From Bacillota bacterium (GTDB lineage Bacteria; Bacillota; Clostridia; Acetivibrionales; JAEZXR01), in assembly GCA_023419605.1 (NCBI GenBank), contig JAEZXR010000116.1:1-64000 (forward strand): 64,000 nucleotides of DNA. The letters are read 5' to 3'. The notes below the pieces were generated by a model, which worked only from the letters and a program-made list of their open reading frames with translations, made no database searches and was not told the DNA's origin. Position numbers and translations under genes: made by a program. This document shows positions 34,548 to 41,746 of this stretch, in pieces. The stretch's first letter is position 1. Every line of letters begins with the position of its first letter.

Positions 34548-34925
34548 CTATTTTCCCTCCCTCTTCTCAATGATGATCTGCTGTCTCAGCATGGGATTCT
34601 CGGGAGCATCATCCGTAAGAAGCATATGCCCGCCGTAATCAACCACCATACCCAGGAAGTCTACTCCAAACAGTTCTTTTATCTCGTTTTCAACAATGGC
34701 TGCAGAAAAGTAAATGCCGGAAATGCTGGGTATTTGCTCTCCCTTCGGTACCTTTATTCTGTAATTTACCATTTCATAATTCTTGTCAAAGTGGTAGGTA
34801 ATGTCAACACCCTCTTCACCGATATCTACCGAGGTTGATGTTACAAACCTGTATCCCTGGTGAAACATGTCCTGGACCTTTCCAAGGAGTTGATCCACCG
34901 ATATTTCAGATAGATTTTGAATCAT
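34548..34925 (-). CDS. echD: Ech hydrogenase subunit D, NuoC-like
   Basis: 125 residues from ATG 34925 (GGAGGTTTTTT). A 30-kDa-subunit-like protein with SISGIYFSAAIVENEIKELFGVDF, the conserved NuoC/EchD ending, and then a short polar tail. It contributes to the peripheral arm next to the large subunit. It follows echC after a 124-nt gap, the longest within the operon. Confidence 0.92.
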   Translation of the reverse strand: MIQNLSEISVDQLLGKVQDMFHQGYRFVTSTSVDIGEEGVDITYHFDKNYEMVNYRIKVPKGEQIPSISGIYFSAAIVENEIKELFGVDFLGMVVDYGGHMLLTDDAPENPMLRQQIIIEKREGK

Positions 34926-35049
34926 AAAAAACCTCCAACGGTCAACTACCAACTTACCATCGGTAACTAACAATCATATTCTTTGGATACTGTACTGCAT
35001 AATTTGGCTTTTATCTCCAGTTATTATAAATGCTCTTATTACATTGAAT

Positions 35050-35496
35050 TTATTCAGCTTTCTTCAGTGCTTTCGCTTTATCTTCCAGCAGGCCCGCTGC
35101 TTTGTAGATTCCGTCGATGATGGCCTCCGGTCTGGCACAGCAGCCTGGAACATACACATCTACCGGAATTGCATTATCCACTCCACCCAGCACATTGTAG
35201 CATTCCTTGAATATTCCGCCGGTGCAGGCACAAGCGCCTACCGCCACAACAGCTTTCGGTTCAGGCATCTGCTCGTAAATATTCCTGAGTACCTTCAAGC
35301 TCCTATGGTTGACAGAACCTGTTACCACCAGGACATCTGCATGTTTGGGATTTCCAACATTTACGATTCCGAACCGTTCTACGTCAAAAACAGGCGTAAG
35401 ACAGGCCAGAACTTCTATATCACATCCATTACAACTGGTACAGTCATAATGTACTACCCAAGGAGATTTAGCCCTTGACTTTTGCATAATTCCCAT
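35050..35496 (-). CDS. echC: Ech hydrogenase small subunit C, NuoB-like
   Basis: 148 residues. The proximal [4Fe-4S] cluster ligands are visible: YDCTSCNGCDIE, GACACTGG and PGCCARPE. It carries electrons from EchF to the nickel site in EchE. It has the short, soluble form without the twin-arginine signal of periplasmic hydrogenases. Starts from GAGGGTG; 34 nt after echB. Confidence 0.95.
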   Translation of the reverse strand: MGIMQKSRAKSPWVVHYDCTSCNGCDIEVLACLTPVFDVERFGIVNVGNPKHADVLVVTGSVNHRSLKVLRNIYEQMPEPKAVVAVGACACTGGIFKECYNVLGGVDNAIPVDVYVPGCCARPEAIIDGIYKAAGLLEDKAKALKKAE

Positions 35497-35530
35497 TCCA
35501 ATACACCCTCTTTCAGTATTAGTTCATCCC

Positions 35531-36391
35531 CTATTTTTGCAACAGGTACAACCAGACGATATTTGTCATTGCCGCACCGATTCCGACAAGCCAGGTCGCC
35601 TTCAGCATCCACTTCCAGGTAACTCTGGCACTAATATTATCAATAACAATTTCCATAAAGTAACACACCAGTGCAATAACGATTCCCACCCACAATGGAT
35701 TGGCAAAGAACAAACTGATGATTCCCATCAGCAATACCACATCATACCAGTGAGTCAGTTCGATCAAAGCTAGCTGAGGTCCCGAAAATTCAGTCGTTAA
35801 TCCCTTAATCAGTTCCTGATGTCCATGATGCGAGGTCGAGAAGTCAAAAGGCGACTTTCTCAGCTTTATGGTCAATACATACAGAAAAGCTACAAATACC
35901 AGGGGCAAATGGAGCAAAAGCGGTGTAGACTGCTCGAAGATGCTCTTGATCATAAAGCTCTTGTTAATCAGATAGATCCCTACCACCATTAACAACATCA
36001 CCGGCTCATATGCCATCATCTGCATAATTTCTCTCTGGGCCCCGATCTTGCTATAAGGAGAACGTACGCTCATGGCCCCGATGATAAGAGCTACCGACGA
36101 AAACGCCAGTATAAACATAAGCATCAACAGGTCCTTGCCCAATACCAGCATAATCAAGCTGGCAACTGCAAACACCAGGTGCGCGATTACATATACCATC
36201 TGCGTCTGGTTTACAGTAATTCTTTGCTTCCCCATCAGCTTGAAGAAGTCGTAAAAAGGCTGCATTAAGGGTGGTCCATACCGGTTCTGCATTCTTGCAG
36301 AGATTTTTCTGTCCAAACCGCTCAGCAAGCCTCCGGCAATCGGTGCTAAAACGATCGCCAGGATAACAATCAGTAAATCTCTCATGCTCAT
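35531..36391 (-). CDS. echB: Ech hydrogenase membrane subunit B, NuoH-like
   Basis: 286 residues, about eight membrane helices. Conserved NuoH-type segments: DRKISARMQNRYGPP near residue 30, then KSPFDFSTSHHGHQELIKG. This is the subunit at the junction between the ferredoxin/hydrogen arm and the ion channel. Its ATG overlaps the stop of echA by one base (TAATG), so translation is coupled. Confidence 0.94.
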   Translation of the reverse strand: MSMRDLLIVILAIVLAPIAGGLLSGLDRKISARMQNRYGPPLMQPFYDFFKLMGKQRITVNQTQMVYVIAHLVFAVASLIMLVLGKDLLMLMFILAFSSVALIIGAMSVRSPYSKIGAQREIMQMMAYEPVMLLMVVGIYLINKSFMIKSIFEQSTPLLLHLPLVFVAFLYVLTIKLRKSPFDFSTSHHGHQELIKGLTTEFSGPQLALIELTHWYDVVLLMGIISLFFANPLWVGIVIALVCYFMEIVIDNISARVTWKWMLKATWLVGIGAAMTNIVWLYLLQK

Positions 36392-38358
36392 TATACCACC
36401 ACCCCAAACATAACAAGAATAATTGCAACTGCAGCCAGGTTCAACCAGAGAGTCATCTTATTCTCTCCAAAGAAACCTGTTAAGTAGTAGTTACGAACTA
36501 CTACGGTTTCCACTTTATCTCCAGGACTGATAAATTCAAGTCCTCTTACGTCCGTATCATCTGCATTGGCTCCGCACAGATAAGGAGTCCGGATGCTTTC
36601 CGCCTTTGTTTTGGACATGTAGATTCCGATTCCTGCCATTAACAGCAGAAAGACAACAAAGAACGGTATGGATGCAAAACCACCCATGACGGAGTCGGAT
36701 GCACCGTTCAAAACAATACCGGCCGCTTCTCCGGCCAAGGTCATATTTCCATTAACGCCGAAAGCTTCCAACTGCGGATTTATTAAGTGGTTAAACAAAG
36801 GCACGATACCGATGCTGGCTGCAAAAACTCCTGCCAGCATCAGGGCCAGCATGCTCTTCATGGATATTGACAGCTTTTCTACGGTATGTTTTGCCTTATA
36901 GGACATGGTCAAAACAATACCGATCCACTGGGACCAAAATACCACAGTAAAGGCGCTGCCCAAAATGATAAGCACCAATACGACGGGAGTCGTAACTGCC
37001 GCTTCGATGGCCAGCCACTTTGTAATAAGCACTCCGAAAGGAGGCAGCAGCATGGATATCATTCCGATAACCATAATGGTTGCCGTGAAGGGCATCCTCT
37101 TCATAAGACCCTGCATATCCTCGATATCACGACTTCCAATACCCAGTTCAACGGTACCTACGCACAAGAACAGCAAGCCCTTTGAAACTGCATGGAAGAT
37201 CATAAGCAGCATCGCAGCACCGATGGCCACATGACTGCCCAATCCGGCACAGCATACGATAAGCCCCAGGTTTGCAATGGTGGAGTACGCCAGTACCTTT
37301 TTACCATTGCTTTGGCTGATGGCCACAGCGGAACCCGCCAGGAAAGTAAAGCCGCCAACTACAGCGATCATTTTACCCAGTAAAGACCCTGCGTAGAGGG
37401 GTGAAAATCTTACAACCAGATACACACCCGCCTTAACCATGGTACTGGAGTGAAGCAGTGCGGAAACAGGCGTAGGTGCCACCATGGCTCCCAACAACCA
37501 GCTCTGGAATGGGAACTGCGCGGATTTTGTAAACCCGGCAAAGCACAACAGAGCGATTCCCACCGGCAAAAGTCCTACAAATTCCTTTGTTTGCAAGATT
37601 TCTTCAATGGAAAGAGTTCCTGTCACCTTATAAGTGATGATAATTCCAGCGATAAAACCAATACCGCCGAACAGATTAATGCACAAAGCCCTTAAGGCGT
37701 TCTTTACGGCCTGTTCGTTGCCATCATGGGAGATGAGCAGGAACGAACAGAGCGTTGTCACTTCCCAAAAGAAATACATCCACATCAAATCGTTCGTAAC
37801 AACGAGGGCATTCATTGCTGCAATAAAGATAAAGAGAACCATGAAAAATCTCGGTTGTCTGGATACCTTTAAATGGAGGTGATGTTCATGTTCCTTCATA
37901 TATCCAAGCGCAAATATGGTTATGATCGGGCCAATAATAGATACCAGCAGGATCATAACCAATGAAAGATAGTCAATCGTAAAAGCAAATTCAGGTTCGA
38001 CAACTCCACCAAATACTTCAAATAAAAGCATCGGTATCAATTGCAATAAAGCGAGTACAATGACGAGAGGCTTTTTAAGCTTTAAACCAATCGAAATTAT
38101 ATAACCCATTAAAATAAGATCCAATAATTTTATGACCCAGCCTATATACATTCCAATAGTACTGTGTTCGACACTAACCCTGATACTTCCGCCCGAACTG
38201 AAAAGCGACCATGCAAATCCCCCGGCAACTGCAAACAAAAGCAAAGCAGATAAGCCAACGATAAAACTGCGCGCCTTTCCGTTCTTAATGAAGTAACAAA
38301 ACAGGGCACTTAAGGTCGGCAACAGTATTGCTGCAGAGAGTAAAACTTCGTTCTGCAT
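36391..38358 (-). CDS. echA: Ech hydrogenase membrane subunit A, NuoL-like antiporter
   Basis: 655 residues from ATG 38358 (GAAAGGGGAAAGG); a frame from 38463 would add 35 residues over the leader. A proton/sodium-pumping antiporter-like protein with about 16 helices. Signature segments are MYFFWEVTTLCSFLLI, the charged-helix lysines in GFTKSAQFPFQSWLLGAM, and PVSALLHSSTMVKAGVYL. With EchB it links hydrogen formation from reduced ferredoxin to an ion gradient. First gene of the operon. Confidence 0.95.
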   Translation of the reverse strand: MQNEVLLSAAILLPTLSALFCYFIKNGKARSFIVGLSALLLFAVAGGFAWSLFSSGGSIRVSVEHSTIGMYIGWVIKLLDLILMGYIISIGLKLKKPLVIVLALLQLIPMLLFEVFGGVVEPEFAFTIDYLSLVMILLVSIIGPIITIFALGYMKEHEHHLHLKVSRQPRFFMVLFIFIAAMNALVVTNDLMWMYFFWEVTTLCSFLLISHDGNEQAVKNALRALCINLFGGIGFIAGIIITYKVTGTLSIEEILQTKEFVGLLPVGIALLCFAGFTKSAQFPFQSWLLGAMVAPTPVSALLHSSTMVKAGVYLVVRFSPLYAGSLLGKMIAVVGGFTFLAGSAVAISQSNGKKVLAYSTIANLGLIVCCAGLGSHVAIGAAMLLMIFHAVSKGLLFLCVGTVELGIGSRDIEDMQGLMKRMPFTATIMVIGMISMLLPPFGVLITKWLAIEAAVTTPVVLVLIILGSAFTVVFWSQWIGIVLTMSYKAKHTVEKLSISMKSMLALMLAGVFAASIGIVPLFNHLINPQLEAFGVNGNMTLAGEAAGIVLNGASDSVMGGFASIPFFVVFLLLMAGIGIYMSKTKAESIRTPYLCGANADDTDVRGLEFISPGDKVETVVVRNYYLTGFFGENKMTLWLNLAAVAIILVMFGVVV

Positions 38359-38526
38359 AACCTTTCCCCTTTCAAGTAATGTTTTTAACCCACCAAGATG
38401 TAGAATATTATGTATCTTTCGCGTTATGTTTAGATACGGTAAAAATGCACCGAACAGTACCAATTTTCATTTATTTTGTCGTAAAAGACAAAATTTCAGC
38501 CACTTCGAGCTTTCTTACCCTACTCA

Positions 38527-38555
38527 ATTATATTCTCTCTCTCTCACCCCGTCAA
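38527..38555 (-). promoter_or_regulatory. Promoter of the ech operon
   Basis: Minus strand: -35 TTGACG (38550-38555), 17-bp GA-repeat spacer, -10 TATAAT (38527-38532). The leader to echA is about 160 nt. Confidence 0.8.
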
Positions 38556-38696
38556 TGCATGTATTGGCTATAAAAATCTGCTAAAAACAGTTTAATGACA
38601 TTTATCTTTATTTATATTTAAGTTATTGCAGTTTAAGTGGTTTTTTAAAAACGGAGTGCTTGAAATCCTTAAATATACCACATTTCAAAGTTGCTC

Positions 38697-38736
38697 ATTG
38701 TATACAATGTCCTAAACACCGTTAAAAATTTAACAT
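38697..38736. promoter_or_regulatory. Two palindromes upstream of ech, one Rex-like
   Basis: CATTGTATACAATG (38697-38710) is a perfect 14-bp palindrome. ATGTTAAATTTTTAACGG on the minus strand (38719-38736) matches the core TGTTAA-N4-TTAAC of the NADH-sensing repressor Rex, whose clostridial targets include hydrogen and fermentation genes. Both lie about 165-210 bp upstream of the mapped ech -10 element, far for direct repression, unless a further promoter exists. Confidence 0.4.
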
Positions 38737-38778
38737 TTATTAGATACGGTTTATCGAAAATAATAAAAAACTCGGATT

Positions 38779-38864
38779 GTTAAAAAAAACTTCCACTATA
38801 ATTTTGCTACACCCTGCATGAATATCATGAAGGGCCCGCAAAAAGTGGAAGTAGTTTTTTTAAC
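38779..38864. repeat. MITE-like hairpin element, copy F
   Basis: 86 bp. The ends GTTAAAAAAAACTTCCAC and GTGGAAGTAGTTTTTTTAAC are inverted, and the centre has TTTTGCTACACCCTGCATG. It lies between prmC and the ech promoter region. Confidence 0.8.
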
Positions 38865-38880
38865 TGCACCCGAATAAGTA

Positions 38881-39756
38881 TCACACCTTATTGAGCCATC
38901 CCATGACCACCCGGTCAATGCCGGAAAGATCCTTTACAATCCGTATGTCTTTAAAGGTATGCCGCATGATCTCCGCTACATCCGCGGCCTGGTCATACCC
39001 TACTTCAAAGGCCAGCAGTCCCCCTTTTTTCAGGAAGCCGGAGCTCCCCTCCGTGATCGCCCTGTAAAATTCCAGCCCGTCCCAGCCTCCATCCAGCGCA
39101 CCCATGGGTTCATACTCCCTTACTTCGATCTGAAGTTCACGGATATCCGCTTTCCGTATATAGGGAGGATTTGATACTATGATCTCAAACCGGCATATAA
39201 GCTCCGGTTTATTGCGCAGCTCTTCAAAAAGATTACTACGGACGAATTCCACCCGGTCCGAAGTTCCCAAACGTTCGGAGTTTTCCCCAGCCACTGCAAG
39301 TGCATCGGGCGATATATCCACAGCCGTCACCCTGCACTGTGGACAATAGTGCGCCAGGCTCACTGCAATACATCCGGACCCCGTCCCGATATCCATGATG
39401 TGAATTTCGTCAGATATATGAGCTAGTTCCTTTGTATGCTTCAGAACCGACTCCACCAGTGTCTCGGTATCGGCCCTCGGAATAAGCGTATGGGCGTTCA
39501 CCCTAAACTCCAGGCCCATGAATTCCTGGTGCCCGGTTATATACTGTACCGGCTGCCCCTGGGCCCTTCTGCCGATCATTTTCATGTATTCTTCTTCAAC
39601 TGCCGGCCCCAACATCCTCTCACCATGTGTATACATGTAGGCTCTGTCCTTCTCAATCACATGGCAAAGCAGAACCCCGGCATCTACTGCCGGGGCCTCT
39701 ATATTCGCAGATTTTAAAATGTCCGTGCCTTTTCTCAGTGCTTCTCTGAGAGTCAT
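38881..39756 (-). CDS. prmC: Release-factor glutamine methyltransferase
   Basis: 291 residues. A helical N-terminal domain is followed by a SAM-methyltransferase fold with MDIGTGSGCIAVSLAH and the catalytic NPPYI. Methylates the glutamine of the GGQ motif in release factors RF1 and RF2. In many Clostridia the order is rpmE-DUF1385-prmC-prfA; here prfA is not downstream, its place taken by a MITE-like element and the ech operon. It follows DUF1385 by 47 nt. Confidence 0.95.
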   Translation of the reverse strand: MTLREALRKGTDILKSANIEAPAVDAGVLLCHVIEKDRAYMYTHGERMLGPAVEEEYMKMIGRRAQGQPVQYITGHQEFMGLEFRVNAHTLIPRADTETLVESVLKHTKELAHISDEIHIMDIGTGSGCIAVSLAHYCPQCRVTAVDISPDALAVAGENSERLGTSDRVEFVRSNLFEELRNKPELICRFEIIVSNPPYIRKADIRELQIEVREYEPMGALDGGWDGLEFYRAITEGSSGFLKKGGLLAFEVGYDQAADVAEIMRHTFKDIRIVKDLSGIDRVVMGWLNKV

Positions 39757-39803
39757 ACCAACAATCCTCCATCCGGGTTTAGGCTTATCTTATGTGTCGC
39801 GTC

Positions 39804-40769
39804 TTACCACCGATCCGCTTCCCGATCCTCTACCAGAACATTTTTTAGTGCTTCAATGGCCACTTCGATCTGGTCATCCGCCGGTTCGCTGGTGGTAAAC
39901 CTTTGCAATGCCAGGCCGGGTAAGCTCACCAACTGCATAACTTTCAGATTGCTTCTACCGGCAAACTTAATGACCTCATAGGAGAGACCTGCCACCAGGG
40001 GAATCAATACCAGCCTTGAAGCAATATTTACAATTACATTATCTCCTTTAATAAAGGAAAAAACAATAATACTTACAATCATTACTACGAATAAGAACGC
40101 CGTACCGCACCTTGGATGCCGGGTTGTGTATCTCCTTACATTTTCCACCGTCAGTTCTTCTTCATTTTCATAGCAGTGGATGGTCTTATGCTCAGCACCA
40201 TGGTATTGAAATACTCTTTGTATATCCTTCATTTTGGAAATGAGGATGATATACCCGAAAAACAAGGCAATTCTTACAACACCTTCAAATAAATTATACA
40301 GGAATGACCCCATTGCAGTGGTCTTGTCAAAGCCTATGAAGTTCGCCAGCAGATAAGGCAAAATCATAAAAAGCCCGATTCCGAACACCAGCGCTACAAC
40401 AACGGAAAAGTAGATCAGAACCTCCTGCAGCTTGTCCCCGAATACCTTTTCAAAAAATTTATCCAATTTGCCCGGCTCCTCTGTATCCTCTTCAATTTCT
40501 GCAAATTCTGCCGAATACATCAGCGACTTGATCCCTATGACCATGGACTCTATGATTCCCACGGCGCCCCTTACTATAGGCAGCTTAAAAAAGGAGTGCT
40601 TCTTCGCCAAGGTCTGCAAGGGTTTTTTATCAACAGTAATACTCCCATCCGGCTTTCTAACCGCGATAGCGATATTTTCCGGCCCCCGCATCATTACACC
40701 CTCGATGAGGGCTTCTCCCCCGATGGATGTAGCGTGCTTTGGCCTGCTTTGTATATCATGATTGCTCAT
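39804..40769 (-). CDS. DUF1385 (YqhQ-like) membrane protein
   Basis: 321 residues from ATG 40769 (GGGGGAAGTAAA). The soluble N-terminal part has SIGGEALIEGVMMRGPENIAIAVRKPDG, the family hallmark, and the middle has FQYHGAEHKTIHCYEN and TRHPRCGTAFLF. Four to five membrane helices. The family is fixed beside prmC and rpmE in Firmicutes; its function is not known, and it has been called a predicted metal-dependent enzyme. Confidence 0.92.
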   Translation of the reverse strand: MSNHDIQSRPKHATSIGGEALIEGVMMRGPENIAIAVRKPDGSITVDKKPLQTLAKKHSFFKLPIVRGAVGIIESMVIGIKSLMYSAEFAEIEEDTEEPGKLDKFFEKVFGDKLQEVLIYFSVVVALVFGIGLFMILPYLLANFIGFDKTTAMGSFLYNLFEGVVRIALFFGYIILISKMKDIQRVFQYHGAEHKTIHCYENEEELTVENVRRYTTRHPRCGTAFLFVVMIVSIIVFSFIKGDNVIVNIASRLVLIPLVAGLSYEVIKFAGRSNLKVMQLVSLPGLALQRFTTSEPADDQIEVAIEALKNVLVEDREADRW

Positions 40770-40803
40770 TTTACTTCCCCCATACAAAAACATTATACTC
40801 TAC

Positions 40804-40832
40804 ATTATACATGAGCAAGCACGGTAAGGCAA
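40804..40832 (-). promoter_or_regulatory. Promoter of DUF1385-prmC
   Basis: Minus strand: -35 TTGCCT (40827-40832), 17 bp, -10 TATAAT (40804-40809), leaving a leader of only ~30 nt. The 150 bp upstream (40833-40980) are not part of this transcript. Confidence 0.65.
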
Positions 40833-40980
40833 CCTTATTGCCGGGCAAGAGACACGTTTTACTCTCTTCCCGTACATCGTACCACCTACGGATACGTTTC
40901 TTCCTTGATTTTACTATGCCCGTAATAAGTGTGGCCCAAACTCCGCGTCCCTGTTTGTCGATTGACCTGCGGAGCATATA
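40833..40980. other. Unassigned intergenic region with hairpins
   Basis: About 150 bp between the Spo0E-like gene and the DUF1385 promoter, GC-richer than the AT-rich gaps nearby. On the minus strand CTCCGC/GCGGAG and AGAGA/TCTCT pair. An open frame crosses it without a ribosome site. No known RNA class recognised. Confidence 0.3.
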
Positions 40981-40986
40981 ATGCTG

Positions 40987-41136
40987 CTATTTTTGTTTCA
41001 GATATTCTACAATAATTTTGTCCAACTGCTCACTTGCCTTTAATACGGTATCCACATTATAATCCTCCGTGGATAGAAGCTTATGCAAAGTTTCCCTTAG
41101 TAAATCCATTTCACCCTTTAACTCCAAATTTATCAT
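40987..41136 (-). CDS. Spo0E-like sporulation phosphatase peptide
   Basis: 49 residues from ATG 41136 (GAGGTC upstream), below the length of most ORF lists; an upstream frame from 41232 adds unrelated residues. Two short helices with the family signature ASEQLDKIIVEYL (S-x-x-L-D). Such peptides dephosphorylate Spo0A~P and so delay sporulation. Small but convincing by motif and start. Confidence 0.85.
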   Translation of the reverse strand: MINLELKGEMDLLRETLHKLLSTEDYNVDTVLKASEQLDKIIVEYLKQK

Positions 41137-41301
41137 ACTAAAGACCTCACATTTTATCATTTGTAAAAGCATACTATTATATATTCGATATAATTGTGTG
41201 TAAATTTTATCGCAAATTACAAAATTTTTCAATATCTTTTAGCAAATAGTTACTTAAAAATAATATTTTTGTAAATTTCTGGATTGCACGGATAAAAATT
41301 A

Positions 41302-41328
41302 AAGGCTGAGAGTAAGCCTCTCAGCCTT
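41302..41328 (-). terminator. Terminator of rho-rpmE
   Basis: Minus strand AAGGCTGAGAG...CTCTCAGCCTT followed by TAATTTTT. Confidence 0.8.
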
Positions 41329-41344
41329 CTTTTGTTGCGATCTA

Positions 41345-41554
41345 TTATGCTTTATCCACAATACCGAATTTTTTCTTAAACTTCTCAACACGTCCACCAG
41401 TATCAATCAGTTTCTGCTTTCCGGTAAAGAAAGGATGACACTTTGAACATATTTCTACGTGCAGGCTCTTCTTCGTGGATCCTGTTGTAAAAGTCTCACC
41501 ACAAGCACATTTTATTACCGCTTCACTGTAATTTGGATGAATTCCTTCCTTCAT
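41345..41554 (-). CDS. rpmE: 50S ribosomal protein L31
   Basis: 69 residues from ATG 41554 (AAGGTGAGCAGA). The zinc-binding L31 form with KCACGE and CSKCHPFFTGKQK, ending GRVEKFKKKFG. Sits in the large-subunit central protuberance bridge to the 30S. Follows rho, the usual order in Clostridia. Confidence 0.97.
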   Translation of the reverse strand: MKEGIHPNYSEAVIKCACGETFTTGSTKKSLHVEICSKCHPFFTGKQKLIDTGGRVEKFKKKFGIVDKA

Positions 41555-41746
41555 TCTGCTCACCTTCTTTCACATAAACCTTATATAATTCAAGGGACAT
41601 TGTACCGAGGGTCCATACGATCAAAAGATCTATGTAAACGGTACATTGTATTGAGAACATTCCCTCTCAGCCATATAATCTTGCTTTTCGTATTCATTCG
41701 CAAAGACAAAAAATATTCTAACATAAAACTCTTATGCACGCAAGCA

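Noticed and set aside
40771..40977. 68-residue minus-strand ORF between DUF1385 and the Spo0E-like gene
   Set aside because: No ribosome site, crosses the DUF1385 promoter and start, and no family resemblance; kept only as an unassigned region.
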